From Chitinophaga japonensis (lineage in GTDB: Bacteria; Bacteroidota; Bacteroidia; Chitinophagales; Chitinophagaceae): 64,000 nucleotides of DNA. The stretch lies in NCBI RefSeq assembly GCF_007830125.1, contig NZ_VLLG01000003.1, positions 920,247 through 984,246 of the forward strand. Reading direction: 5' to 3'. Both the position numbers and the translations under genes were made by a program. This document shows positions 27,469-36,712 of this stretch, piece after piece (the stretch's first letter is position 1; every line of letters begins with the position of its first letter). Under the pieces are notes generated by a model. The model searched no databases, was not told the DNA's origin, and worked only from the letters and a program-made list of their open reading frames with translations.

Positions 27469-28074
27469 ATGAAATTAATCCCGATGATGGCCGGTGCATT
27501 ATTAGCGGCCTTTTCCTGTACTTTATCGTTATCCGTAAGCGCGCAGCGCCTGAAGCTGACAACGGGCAATCTTGATGTATTAGAGGGACAAACCGAGATC
27601 AACACGGAATTTACCTATGAAAACCTGAAAGTAGGCAAGTTTGACCAGGAAGATGAGTACATCCGGCAGAAAACGGAGGAGTACAACAAGAAAGAGGCCG
27701 GCAGGGGCGACACCTGGGCCAAGGCATGGAAAGACGACCGGGCGGCCCGCTACGAACCCAAGTTCATTGAGCTGTTCAATGACAACGGCGATCTGAAAGC
27801 CGGCCATCAGCCCAATGCAAAGTACACGCTGATCTTTAAGACCAGCTTTATTGAACCTGGTTTCAATGTTGGCGTATGGCGCAAGAACGCGTCCATGAAC
27901 GGTGAAGTATGGATCGTGGAAACCGCGCACCCCGGTAAGCCGCTGGCTAAAATTGCGGTGGATAAAGCGCAGGGCCGCATATTTGGCGGTTTTGACTTCG
28001 ATACCGGCGTGCGTATTGCCGAAGCTTATGCCGATGCCGGCAAGGCGCTGGGGAAGTTTATAAGTAAAAAGTAA
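27469..28074 (+). CDS. Hypothetical secreted protein
   Basis: The 201-aa product has a signal peptide (MKLIPMMAGA, hydrophobic core, cleavage after SVSAQ). The mature part is charged in the middle (EEYNKKEAGRGDTWAKAWKD) and has a beta-rich end with YTLIFKTSFIEPGFNVG and GRIFGGFDFDTGVRIAEAYADAG. I recognise it only as a type of conserved Bacteroidota hypothetical. ATG 27469 is preferred over the TTG two codons upstream. Its final codons (SKK and stop) are formed by the left arm of heptad palindrome 5. Confidence 0.78.
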   Translation: MKLIPMMAGALLAAFSCTLSLSVSAQRLKLTTGNLDVLEGQTEINTEFTYENLKVGKFDQEDEYIRQKTEEYNKKEAGRGDTWAKAWKDDRAARYEPKFIELFNDNGDLKAGHQPNAKYTLIFKTSFIEPGFNVGVWRKNASMNGEVWIVETAHPGKPLAKIAVDKAQGRIFGGFDFDTGVRIAEAYADAGKALGKFISKK

Positions 28075-28151
28075 CGAAAGAAAAAAGAAAAAAATTAAAG
28101 GCAGCCTTTCATAGAAAAGCGCTGCCTTTTTTCTTTCGTTACTTTTTACTT
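28062..28151. repeat. Heptad palindrome 5 with nested GGCAGC hairpin (bidirectional terminator)
   Basis: Perfect 26-bp inverted repeat (28062-28087 with 28126-28151) between convergent genes. Its loop region holds AAAGGCAGC (28097-28105) and GCTGCCTTT (28121-28129), a 9-bp stem overlapping the right arm, so two alternative structures exist. Units such as AAAAAGT recur at 7-nt steps. It contains the last codons of the left gene and the purU stop. The GGCAGC/GCTGCC core recurs in palindrome 8 (40891-40932). Confidence 0.9.
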
Positions 28152-29013
28152 AAAACACGATCGTCTTGTTCCCGTGCACGATCACCCTGTCCTCGATATG
28201 CGCTTTCACCGCCCTGGTAAGCACCTGCCGCTCAATATCCTGTCCCAGCAGCACCAGGTCGCCCACGGAATGTTTATGGCTTACCCGGGCCACATCCTGC
28301 TCAATGATAGGCCCTTCATCCAGGTCGTCGGTCACGTAGTGAGCCGTAGCCCCGATCAGCTTTACTCCCCTGGTATAGGCGTTCAGGTAAGGCCGCGCCC
28401 CGGCAAAGGCGGGTAGGAAGGAGTGATGGATGTTGATGATCCGCCCGGGGAATACGCTAACGAAGTCCGGCGAAAGTATCTGCATGTACCGCGCCAGTAC
28501 AATAAAATCCGTTTGATGCTCCTGCAGCAGCGCAATGGTTCGCTGCTCCTGCTCCTGTTTGTTAATGGCATCCACCGGCAGATAGTGAAAAGGAATGTCA
28601 AAATCAGCCGTCAGCTTCCGGAGCTGCTCGTGGTTGGAGATCACCAGTGGAATGTCCACCTCCAGCTCCCCGCTGCGCCAGCGCAGGAGCAGCTCCATCA
28701 GGCAATGATCATATCTGGACACCATAATGGCCATCCGCTTCCGGTGGTCCGTATAATCAATACGCCATTCCATTTGCCTGGGCAGCGCTACTTTTTCCCG
28801 GAAATCATCTTCCAGTTGCTGCCGGCTCATACCGGTATTTTCGAGGTGGAACACCATGCGCATGAAGAACAGCCCTTCCCGTGGATCGGTGCTGTGCTGG
28901 CTGGCATCCAGTATGTTGGCGCCATGGGAGAACAGGAACTGTGAAACGCCGGCCACAATGCCGGGACGGTCAGGGCAGCAGATCAGGAGCCTGCCGGTGA
29001 TATGCACATGCAT
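28150..29013 (-). CDS. purU: Formyltetrahydrofolate deformylase
   Basis: The 287-aa enzyme hydrolyses 10-formyl-THF to formate and THF. An N-terminal ACT-type domain (about 1-80: [28 protein letters not shown]) is followed by the formyltransferase domain (about 85-287) with the catalytic set [16 protein letters not shown] and [18 protein letters not shown]. The ATG at 29013 gives the normal N-terminus; the longer frame translates heptad palindrome 6. Confidence 0.95.
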   Translation of the reverse strand: MHVHITGRLLICCPDRPGIVAGVSQFLFSHGANILDASQHSTDPREGLFFMRMVFHLENTGMSRQQLEDDFREKVALPRQMEWRIDYTDHRKRMAIMVSRYDHCLMELLLRWRSGELEVDIPLVISNHEQLRKLTADFDIPFHYLPVDAINKQEQEQRTIALLQEHQTDFIVLARYMQILSPDFVSVFPGRIINIHHSFLPAFAGARPYLNAYTRGVKLIGATAHYVTDDLDEGPIIEQDVARVSHKHSVGDLVLLGQDIERQVLTRAVKAHIEDRVIVHGNKTIVF

Positions 29014-29033
29014 GCGGAAATTTTTATAATGCA

Positions 29034-29160
29034 AAATACCAAATTCCAAATACCAAATACCAAATTCCAACCGGAGGCTATCACCTGGCTAACCGGAACT
29101 GCTCCGTGTTATGGGTGCCCCGCCTGCATTTTGGAATTTGGCATTTGGTATTTGGAATTT
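29034..29160. repeat. Heptad palindrome 6 (AAATTCC-type)
   Basis: 29 of 30 positions pair between 29041-29070 and 29131-29160, with a 60-nt GC-rich loop. The left side has five exact 7-nt units from 29034 alternating AAATACC and AAATTCC. It lies between two genes on the minus strand: the upstream ankyrin gene stops at its right edge and purU starts 21 nt past its left edge. Confidence 0.92.
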
Positions 29161-30500
29161 TAAGCATTCAGCACTTTTGCTTTCTGGGCGTCAAACTCCT
29201 CCTGGGATAATATGCCTGCGTCCAGCAGCTCCTTCAGGTCCAGCAGGGCCTTTTTAATATCCGCAACGCCTGGCTGGGCAGGAGCCGTTTGGGACGGAGC
29301 CGCACCGGGCGTGGCTTTGGCGGCAGGCGAGTGATAGCTGAGGAGCAGCGCCGCAATTTCGTTGAAGCCTTTGATGGAGGCATAGTCAATGGCTTTCTGC
29401 TCCTTGGTGTTCACGATGGATACATCCGCCTGTTGTTCCAGCAGGTATTTTACGATGTCCTTTTTGCCGGCGGAGCTGGCATAGTGTAAGGCGGTATTGC
29501 CGGATTCGTCCTGCCCGTTGATATTGGCGCCGCGCTCCAGCAGCAGTTTTACCATGCTGAGATGGCCGTTCTTGGCGGCTACATGCAGCAGGCTTTCGCC
29601 GCCATAGCTGTAGGTGTGGTTAAAACTGTAGGCCTGCGTAATAGAAAGATTGCCGGCGCTTTCCACCCAGTCCAGGTAGCTGTTCATGCTCGCTGTATCC
29701 TGCGACAGCGGCTGGCTGAAGTTAACGTCAATCCCTTTGTCCAGGAACATGGACACGATCTCCTTCTGGTTGTTGGCGCAGGCATACCAGATGGGGGAGA
29801 GGCCTTCCCGGGAGGTAGTGAACACATCGGCGCCATGCGCTAACAGCAGTTGCGTGAGCGCGCGGTTGGTATCATAGCAGGCAATGAGCAGGGCGGATTC
29901 GCCGGCATGGTTGGTATGATTCACATCCGCATGGTTGCTGATCAGGCAGGTGGCCATCGCGGGGTTTTTGGCGCGAACGGCCACGATCAACGGGCTGTCG
30001 CCTGTTTTATTGGTGGTATTTACATGAGCGCCGTTATCGATCAGCAGTTGGGCAATATCCCTGTTGCGGAAGGCGGCTGCAATGAACAGCGGCGTTTCCG
30101 CCTGGTTGTTTTCCTGGTCTGCCTGCGCGCCCTGTTGCAGCAGGCGTTCCATCACTTCCTTCTGGCCGGTTCTGGCGGCGAGGTGCAGCAGGCTGTTGCC
30201 CTGCAGGTCGTTGATATCCGTTCTGGCGCCACGTTCCAGCAGGGAAAGCGCGGTTTGCTTCTGTTTCTGCAGGCAGGCAAAATAAAACGGGGTTTCCCCG
30301 TTGTGATCTTCGTAGTCCAGGACCGCGCCCGCATCCAGCAACAGCTTTACCAGGTCCAGGTAGCCATGGTGCGCAGCATAGTGCAATGCCGTTCTTCCTT
30401 TTTCATCGGTGTATTTAACATCCACTTCATTATTGGCCAGCAGGGTTTCTGCTATCTTGCGTTTGCCGCTCTCACAGGCAATGATGAATGACATTGACAT
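29160..30500 (-). CDS. Ankyrin-repeat protein with C-terminal SHOCT motif
   Basis: The 446-aa cytosolic protein has no signal peptide. About eleven ankyrin repeats cover residues 1-385; clear ones include GRTALHYAAHHGYLDLVKLL, GNSLLHLAARTGQKEVMERL and GNTALHYASSAGKKDIVKYL. After an Ala/Pro-rich linker (about 390-412) the last 32 residues (IKKALLDLKELLDAGILSQE and on) match the SHOCT motif, a short oligomerisation helix pair. The combination is unusual. It lies 4 nt downstream of a second ankyrin gene and is surely co-transcribed with it. The function is unknown. Confidence 0.87.
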   Translation of the reverse strand: MSMSFIIACESGKRKIAETLLANNEVDVKYTDEKGRTALHYAAHHGYLDLVKLLLDAGAVLDYEDHNGETPFYFACLQKQKQTALSLLERGARTDINDLQGNSLLHLAARTGQKEVMERLLQQGAQADQENNQAETPLFIAAAFRNRDIAQLLIDNGAHVNTTNKTGDSPLIVAVRAKNPAMATCLISNHADVNHTNHAGESALLIACYDTNRALTQLLLAHGADVFTTSREGLSPIWYACANNQKEIVSMFLDKGIDVNFSQPLSQDTASMNSYLDWVESAGNLSITQAYSFNHTYSYGGESLLHVAAKNGHLSMVKLLLERGANINGQDESGNTALHYASSAGKKDIVKYLLEQQADVSIVNTKEQKAIDYASIKGFNEIAALLLSYHSPAAKATPGAAPSQTAPAQPGVADIKKALLDLKELLDAGILSQEEFDAQKAKVLNA

Positions 30501-30504
30501 GATA

Positions 30505-31695
30505 CTATGCTTTATGTTTTAACAGTAGCTCAACGGTTTTTACCTTCAGGTTGTCCTGCGCTGCCAGGTCCACCGGGCGCTGATCCTGGTCATTGCTGAT
30601 GTTGACATCCGCGCCTGCGGCTATCAGCATTTTTACCTTCCGGTATAGCTGCCGTGCGGCCTCCTGGTCATAATTAACATTGTAGCCGCATACTTTGTGC
30701 AGCAGGGTGTTGCCCTCGTTGTCGCGGCGGTCCGGGTCTACCACACCGGTTTCCAGGATACCTTCCAGCATACCGGCGGGCTGCTCGCTTACCCAGTCCA
30801 GCGCGGCTTTGTCTTTATTATAATAAAGGGAGGTCTGGTAAATATCAGCGCCGTCGCGGATCAGCGCTTTTACCAGCCGCACCTCAGCTTCAGAAGCATT
30901 GCGACGCATGCGTAGCGCTCCGCAGAGAACCGTTTCGCCGTCTTTATTGGCGATGTCGAAATCAGGGGGCGCGTATTGGGCCATTTTTTCGTACAGCGCG
31001 GCGTCGCATACCTGGTGTACAATGGCGATATAAAAGGCGGTCTCCCCGTCCTTGCCGGGCTGGTTGGGATCGGCGCCCTGCTGCAGCAGCAGCTCCACGT
31101 ATTTTTGCTTGTTTCTTTCCAGGGCCTCATGCAGGGGTGTTTTCCGGACAATATTGCCGGCGTTCGGATCAAGCCCCTGCCCAAGGAGGTAATCGAGGTA
31201 CCCGACGCCGGTTTCTTCCTTGATCGAGTACTCCTTTATGATCTTATGCAGGTAGCTTTCCTCGTAATTATCCTTGTAATGAATATCGCAACCGGCATCC
31301 GCCAGTACCCGGATCTGCTCAAGGGGCACGGAATGGGTAAATGCCAGTTCCAGCAAGGTCTGGTTATTGACCGCGTCATTAACATTGTCGATCTTTTCCA
31401 GGAAGGATGCCAGGAACTCCAGGTCCGCCGGCGCTGCGCCGGTATTCCGGAAAATACTTTCAAAGACGGAGCCATCCAGCTTCTCATATTCATAAAGATC
31501 TGTTTCGATGGTTTGACTTGCCGTCAACGCATGAACGATGTCAAAGGCTTTTGACTGCAGGAGCCGGTCATAGATGTTTCTTTTCTGGTGGGAGGGGAGA
31601 TCTTTCGGCAGCTTTTGCCCCTGGTTTATCTGTTTCCTTGCCTCGTCCAGGAGCCCTTTGTTCAGCGCCTCCGCAAGCGTGTTAACTTCAATCAT
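30505..31695 (-). CDS. Ankyrin-repeat protein
   Basis: The 396-aa cytosolic protein has an N-terminal helical part (about 1-120) without clear repeats. Degenerate ankyrin repeats then run to the end: TLLELAFTHSVPLEQIRVLA, TPLHEALERNKQKYVELLLQ, ETAFYIAIVHQ, NTLLHKVCGYN and DQRPVDLAAQDNLKVKTVEL. ATG 31695 is chosen; an in-frame ATG at 31740 is possible. It precedes the ankyrin-SHOCT gene by 4 nt. The pair looks like a duplicated, diverged module; no toxin, secretion or protease partner is adjacent to suggest a role. Confidence 0.83.
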   Translation of the reverse strand: MIEVNTLAEALNKGLLDEARKQINQGQKLPKDLPSHQKRNIYDRLLQSKAFDIVHALTASQTIETDLYEYEKLDGSVFESIFRNTGAAPADLEFLASFLEKIDNVNDAVNNQTLLELAFTHSVPLEQIRVLADAGCDIHYKDNYEESYLHKIIKEYSIKEETGVGYLDYLLGQGLDPNAGNIVRKTPLHEALERNKQKYVELLLQQGADPNQPGKDGETAFYIAIVHQVCDAALYEKMAQYAPPDFDIANKDGETVLCGALRMRRNASEAEVRLVKALIRDGADIYQTSLYYNKDKAALDWVSEQPAGMLEGILETGVVDPDRRDNEGNTLLHKVCGYNVNYDQEAARQLYRKVKMLIAAGADVNISNDQDQRPVDLAAQDNLKVKTVELLLKHKA

Positions 31696-31870
31696 AGCAT
31701 GATGTCTTGGGTTACCTGCAAAAATAGAAGTTCTCATCAAATATCCCCGGTTGAATGATGCGCTTGTGAAATGTGTAAGTATTTGGTTATTATTTCATAA
31801 TAAGGTTTGTAGGCGCATTGTAGACGCCCTGTTTTCCACTTGTAGTCGCCGTGTAACGCGCTGCAGCCAT

Positions 31871-33205
31871 TCATTTTGCGGCGAGGCTGTTCAAATACAC
31901 CTCCACGTTCGTATACCCGGGGTCCAGTTGGTGAGCGGCGGCGTCTGCCGGGTTGTCGGCATGCAGGCCATGCGCAGCTTCCCAGGTATCGGGCATGCCG
32001 TCGCTATCGGTGTCCGCTGGAGGAGGAACGTTGCGCAGCTCAGGCCATCCGCCCACGTCCGCAGGTGTATCGATAATGCCATTATGCAGCGCGCCTGCGC
32101 TGGACCGGCCGCTGCGCACTTCCGCTACGATCCTGCTGTCTACTGCATCCCGGTACAGGCTGGCCCCGGCCTTTTGCAGCACCTGTCCGTAAGCCTGCAG
32201 GGCGCTTTGCGGCGGTAGGGGCAACACTTCAAAAGGAGTAGCGGCTTTTGTGGCCGCCGGGCTGTCGCACTGCACACCGCCGTTCCAGTTGTTGCGGCTC
32301 ACCTGTTTATCGCCGTGCACATAGTTCCCGTGCACATAAAAGCGGCCATAGGGCCGGGAGGGGTTCACGATCCTGCTGCGTTTGGACGCGGGGGTGGCCG
32401 GGCCGGGCTTGTAATAATTATTCACCAGGTTGTACTGCCCCTGCTCGCCGCCGTATATGCTGTTGCCCATCCAGTTGTAGATCACGTTATTGCGGAAGTC
32501 TACCAGCTCGCCTTCCGGGTTGCGGGTGGTGGCGGAACCGGCCAGCCGCGGATTCCGGCTGTTGTGGCAGGCCAGCAGGTTGTGGTGAAAGCTGGCCTTT
32601 TCGCCGCCCCAGATGCCGCCATAGCCATGGGCGCCCTTTACATGCACGGAGCGGTTCAGGCTTTCGCTGACAATGCACCATTGCATGGTAAAATCCCGGT
32701 TCCAGTAAAAGGAGGCGCATTCATCCACGGACCAGCTAAGGGAGCAATGGTCAATAATAATATTGCGGTGCTTCCGCGCGCCCAGCGCATCGCTCTCCTG
32801 GCCTGCTTCGTCGCCCAGCCGGAAGCGGAGGTAGCGGATGATCACGTTGTCGGCGTTGATGTAAGTAGGGTAGTTCCGGATGCAGATGCCATCACCGGGA
32901 GCGGACTGCCCGGCAATGGTAACATCGTTGTGCCGTATCTGCAGGGGAGACTGCAGGGCGATGGTGCCTGATACGGCAAATACAATGATCCGCGGACCTT
33001 TGGTATTGACGGCTGCCCGCAGGCTACCCGGGCCGCTGTCTGCCAGGGTGCTTACCACCAGCACCCGGCCGCCCCGGCCGCCGGAGGTATATTTTCCAAA
33101 ACCTTCCGCGCCGGGAAAGGCGGGCTGCTGCGCCCGCAGGCAATAGCTGAACAGGCAGGCCGCAAGGGCTGGCAGCAGGCAGGTAAGCCAGTTTTGTTTT
33201 TTCAT
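31871..33205 (-). CDS. Secreted pectate lyase-like protein (PL1-type beta-helix)
   Basis: The 444-aa protein has a signal peptide ending CLRAQQ. It starts with the motif FPGAEGFGKYTSGGRGG of Bacteroidota pectate lyases. The right-handed parallel beta-helix (about 60-320) has DVTIAGQSAPGDGICIRN, NVIIRYLRFRLGDEAGQESD and RNIIIDHCSLSWSVDE, then a C-terminal tail with a calcium-loop-like DTDSDGMPDTWE. It should cleave polygalacturonate by beta-elimination. It is the last gene of the SusCD-type locus, 24 nt after the DUF4957/DUF5123-type gene. I cannot assign the PL subfamily from sequence alone. Confidence 0.87.
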   Translation of the reverse strand: MKKQNWLTCLLPALAACLFSYCLRAQQPAFPGAEGFGKYTSGGRGGRVLVVSTLADSGPGSLRAAVNTKGPRIIVFAVSGTIALQSPLQIRHNDVTIAGQSAPGDGICIRNYPTYINADNVIIRYLRFRLGDEAGQESDALGARKHRNIIIDHCSLSWSVDECASFYWNRDFTMQWCIVSESLNRSVHVKGAHGYGGIWGGEKASFHHNLLACHNSRNPRLAGSATTRNPEGELVDFRNNVIYNWMGNSIYGGEQGQYNLVNNYYKPGPATPASKRSRIVNPSRPYGRFYVHGNYVHGDKQVSRNNWNGGVQCDSPAATKAATPFEVLPLPPQSALQAYGQVLQKAGASLYRDAVDSRIVAEVRSGRSSAGALHNGIIDTPADVGGWPELRNVPPPADTDSDGMPDTWEAAHGLHADNPADAAAHQLDPGYTNVEVYLNSLAAK

Positions 33206-33229
33206 CTGAATATTTTTGTCTTATGGATT

Positions 33230-34834
33230 TTATGGCCGCCACCTGGGATCTCCCGCAGTGCTGCGCCCTGCAAAGCTGTTGTCTGTGATGGTAAAGTCGC
33301 CCTGCGCCGGCGCCAGGAACAGGCCGGCAGCGGTGCCATCATAGGGTATCAGGCCGGGAATGGCATGGCTGACCGCCTCGTAATCCGCGGTATGATAGCT
33401 GTTGCCGGATGATACCTGCGTGGAAGCGCCGGCTCTGATGCCCCTGACCGTCAGGTTGCCGTTATTGTTCCTGCCGGTGCCCAGTATGCAGTTGATCACG
33501 GATATGCCGTTGACCACCTGGTTGGCATTATAGTCCACCAGGTAGTTGGAGCCGCCTCCCTGGGGCGCTTCATGGATGGTGCATGCATCCAGCACCACGG
33601 AAGTGGACTGCTGCTTGCTGACCAGCACTTTTTCCGCTTTGTAGATGGTGCTGTTCTGCACGGCGATGTGCTGCACGGCGCAGGCGGCATTGTCCACGTT
33701 GATCACGCCATAGTTGGAAATGCTGTCTATTACGCAGTTGTTAATGTTCACGCTGTTCACCTGGGTGCCGCCGACGGCGGAGGTTTGCAGGCGTACCACG
33801 CCCCGGAATATTTCGATGTGGCAGGACTCAAAGCTGATATTCCCGATGGCGCCGGCTTTGTTGATGTTCATTACATATTTGCTGGAGAAGCTGCTGCCTC
33901 TCAGGGTCAGCTCACGGAATACCAGTGAATCGATATTGCTGCCCGTAGCAATGTTCATGTTGCTGCTGAAATAAATAACGGGTAGCGCCGGGTCAAAGCT
34001 GTTCTCACTGATAATGCTGACCCCATTGCTGACAACCAGCTCGGAGGAGACCTCATAGGTTTCGCCGCGTTTTAGCACCACAATGCTGCCTGCGGCCAGC
34101 GCGGGCAGCGTATCCGCCAGCACGGAAGGCCGGCCGGTAATGCCGCTCAGGTCCACTATATGATCACCGCTCAGGGAGGCTTTGGTGCTGAACTCCAGGT
34201 ATCCTTTGCTCTGCTCTTCTTTGAACAGTTCCGCCGTGTATTGGGTAGAAGGCGTAAGGGCGCTGATCATTTTCTGTCCACCCGTACTTTCTGCTGCGGT
34301 GAGCGGTATGGTTAGCGACGTGCCTCCGGCCGGTGTGATCACAATTTTTGTCAGCCCCGGCGTAGCTTCCCATTTCAGGATCACCGCCTTATCAATAATG
34401 TCCGTGCTTTCCAGCGGCAGGAACAACTGCTCCCCGGTAATGGAAAATCCATTGCTGGTCAGCCACTTTGATTCTGGGGTGCCGTTGGCGCCGTTGGTTT
34501 TGACGCGGATAAAATATTTTTCCCTGGGCGCCAGGTGCTCCTGTGTGATGGTAATGCCGGAAGTATCAGTCGTAAAGGTTTGCCCGGCCGACTGGAACAG
34601 GGTATCCTGCGAGAGCTCTACGGTATAGCTGATCACCTGCCCCCGGGTGAAAAGGGCGGCATCCCAGGTAAGCATCGCGCTGGTATCGTCCGTGGTGATG
34701 GCAATGTCTCCCGTGGGCATGAACATGCGTTCCAGGGCCAGCTCTTCCTCCTGCTTTTTACAGCCGGCCATACCCGCCAGTATAAGGCATGCCAGGGAAA
34801 GCGCCGGGAATATGTTGCGTGATAATAGGTTCAT
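33230..34834 (-). CDS. DUF4957/DUF5123-type lipoprotein of a pectin locus
   Basis: The 534-aa lipoprotein has lipobox ILAGMAGC (Cys about 25). Two fibronectin-III-like domains (about 40-130 and 135-215; SYTVELSQDTLFQS, EKYFIRVKTNG, PSTQYTAELF) precede a right-handed beta-helix (about 240-534) with repeated short strands (LVFRELTLRGSSFSS, VNINNCVIDSISNYGVINV, VLDACTIHEAPQ). This order is typical of the DUF4957/DUF5123 proteins in Bacteroidota pectin loci. They are thought to be cell-surface pectin-binding or lyase-like proteins; no catalytic residues are evident. It follows susD by 35 nt. Confidence 0.85.
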   Translation of the reverse strand: MNLLSRNIFPALSLACLILAGMAGCKKQEEELALERMFMPTGDIAITTDDTSAMLTWDAALFTRGQVISYTVELSQDTLFQSAGQTFTTDTSGITITQEHLAPREKYFIRVKTNGANGTPESKWLTSNGFSITGEQLFLPLESTDIIDKAVILKWEATPGLTKIVITPAGGTSLTIPLTAAESTGGQKMISALTPSTQYTAELFKEEQSKGYLEFSTKASLSGDHIVDLSGITGRPSVLADTLPALAAGSIVVLKRGETYEVSSELVVSNGVSIISENSFDPALPVIYFSSNMNIATGSNIDSLVFRELTLRGSSFSSKYVMNINKAGAIGNISFESCHIEIFRGVVRLQTSAVGGTQVNSVNINNCVIDSISNYGVINVDNAACAVQHIAVQNSTIYKAEKVLVSKQQSTSVVLDACTIHEAPQGGGSNYLVDYNANQVVNGISVINCILGTGRNNNGNLTVRGIRAGASTQVSSGNSYHTADYEAVSHAIPGLIPYDGTAAGLFLAPAQGDFTITDNSFAGRSTAGDPRWRP

Positions 34835-34869
34835 GTGAAAAAGTTTGTTTTGTTAGATACCAATGCCGT

Positions 34870-36693
34870 TCAATACCCCCAGTTCTGCGTAAGCCGGAAA
34901 TTGGTGTTCAGCGCATCGGTAGGTATCGGCAGCAGTTCTTTTTTATTTTCCTCGAAATAATACACATACCCTTTGCGGTCGCTGCTCAGGTAATCTTCGT
35001 TCACTGAAGCGCGCCAGGCCCTGGTGGTATAAGCATTATCCGGAGATTTGGAGTCGCCGGCGCCCGGCTCAAACAGGGTCTGCGAAACGGGGCCGCCATA
35101 GGTATCCAGTGTAGCCACTTCCGTTACCGATGGAATGATGTTATAGTCGGCCGGTTTGGCGTACACATATAAGGGCAGTTGGGCATAACGCCCTTCCCCG
35201 TTCATGAACCGGCGGAGCTTTTGCCGGGTCTCCTCCAGCTTCACCGCCAGCAGGTTCCAGCGTATAAGATCGTACTTACGGATGCCTTCCCCGCCAAATT
35301 CCAGCAGGCGCTCCTGCACAATGGCCTGGAAGAAGCCTGCTTTATCAGCCGGCGCCGGCGGTACCCGGTCCTCATGCCCTGCATAGGCCCTTTTACGAAC
35401 GCGCATCAGGGCGTCGGCAGCAGCGGGAGAGGGGCCGTTGTTCAGCTCATTGTCCGCTTCGGCAAACATCAGCAGCACATCCGCAAAGCGCAGTATGGGC
35501 CAGTTAATGGCCAGGTTCTGGGAAGTGCCGCTGATGCTGGTCCAGGACCGCCTGAATTTGCCATCCGTCATGTTGGCGGCCGTATTCAGGATCTTTTTAC
35601 TGTTGGCGTCAATTTCGAAGCTGCCGATGGTCACATCGCGGCGGCAGTCGCCAATGGAGTCGAATTCATAGAAATAAGTGGGCAATGCATTGATGCCCCC
35701 GCCACCGCGGCCAAACCTGGAGCCATCGTTATGCCTTAGCCCGTTGTAGTATCCCAGCTTGCTGTCCGTGCTGGCATTCCCGCCAAAGGCGCCCACCTCG
35801 AACATCAGCTCGTGCGCATCATCCAGGCGGGTGCCGCCGTGCAGGGTCTTAAACAGGTTTTCATATACCGGGTTCAGGTCGTGCTGTTCCGGGTGCTCCA
35901 TGATCTCTTTGCATTCATCGTAGGCTACCTGGTAATATTTTTTATAATCCTCCCGGCGGGCCATTACATGCGGATCGCTGCGCAGGGAGTAACCGCCGCG
36001 GGCCAGGGCTATACGTGCGCGCAGCCCTTTGATGGCGCCCTTGCTAAGGCGGATGTTCTGGTCGGGCGATTCCGTGCGCCAGGGCACCAGTTGCGCTGCC
36101 AGGGCCAGGTCGTCCAGCAGCCGGTCGTAAATGGTGTCCCGGTCTGTTTTGGGCAGGTAGAGGTCCGGCAGGTCTGCCGCCGGCACAAAATGCGCAGGCA
36201 GGTCGCCCCAGTTGCGGATGGCCTCATAGTAGAACTGCGCCCGCAGCGCAAGCGCCTCGCCGTACAGTTTTTTCATGGTGGCCTGCTCAGCGGGCGTACC
36301 TCCCGTGTACAGGGGAGACAGCGGTATGTACCTGATGCAGACATTCGCCCTTTCTATCCCTTCGAACAACTGGTTAAAGGGCCGGGGCAGGTCCGTATTG
36401 CCCGGGCTGGCGCCGTAGGTGCTGATGCCCCGGCGGTCATTGGCATTGTAGTCGCCGGATGTTTTGAAATCGTCTGCAGACTGTGGGAATAAAGTAGCAA
36501 TACGGCTGCCGTACCCGTTGTCGCCTATCAGCATCGCATATACGCCTACAACGGCGGCATTGGTATTGGAAACGCTTGAAAAGACCGCTTCCTGCGATAC
36601 GGTGGAAGGCGATTCCACCTCCAGGTATTTTTTGCAGGAGGCTGCTGCCAGCATAGCGGCAGCGGTGAGCAGTATATATATTCGTTTGTTCAT
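34870..36693 (-). CDS. RagB/SusD family outer-membrane nutrient-binding lipoprotein
   Basis: The 607-aa lipoprotein has a signal ending AAASC (Cys about 20) followed by KKYLEVESPST, the usual SusD start. TPR-like helices contain GEALALRAQFYYEAIRNWGDLP (about 145-166), a near-invariant SusD segment. The C-terminus has QERLLEFGGEGIRKYDLIRW and ends LNTNFRLTQNWGY. It captures glycans and forms the lid of the SusC transporter. It lies 19 nt downstream of susC. Pectin fragments are the likely ligand from the lyase neighbour. Confidence 0.95.
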   Translation of the reverse strand: MNKRIYILLTAAAMLAAASCKKYLEVESPSTVSQEAVFSSVSNTNAAVVGVYAMLIGDNGYGSRIATLFPQSADDFKTSGDYNANDRRGISTYGASPGNTDLPRPFNQLFEGIERANVCIRYIPLSPLYTGGTPAEQATMKKLYGEALALRAQFYYEAIRNWGDLPAHFVPAADLPDLYLPKTDRDTIYDRLLDDLALAAQLVPWRTESPDQNIRLSKGAIKGLRARIALARGGYSLRSDPHVMARREDYKKYYQVAYDECKEIMEHPEQHDLNPVYENLFKTLHGGTRLDDAHELMFEVGAFGGNASTDSKLGYYNGLRHNDGSRFGRGGGGINALPTYFYEFDSIGDCRRDVTIGSFEIDANSKKILNTAANMTDGKFRRSWTSISGTSQNLAINWPILRFADVLLMFAEADNELNNGPSPAAADALMRVRKRAYAGHEDRVPPAPADKAGFFQAIVQERLLEFGGEGIRKYDLIRWNLLAVKLEETRQKLRRFMNGEGRYAQLPLYVYAKPADYNIIPSVTEVATLDTYGGPVSQTLFEPGAGDSKSPDNAYTTRAWRASVNEDYLSSDRKGYVYYFEENKKELLPIPTDALNTNFRLTQNWGY

Positions 36694-36712
36694 GGAGTGC
36701 GGGATTTAGCAG

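Noticed and set aside
29014..29070. N-terminal extension of PurU ([11 protein letters not shown]...)
   Set aside because: It is encoded by the AAATTCC-type heptad arm and precedes the conserved ACT domain.
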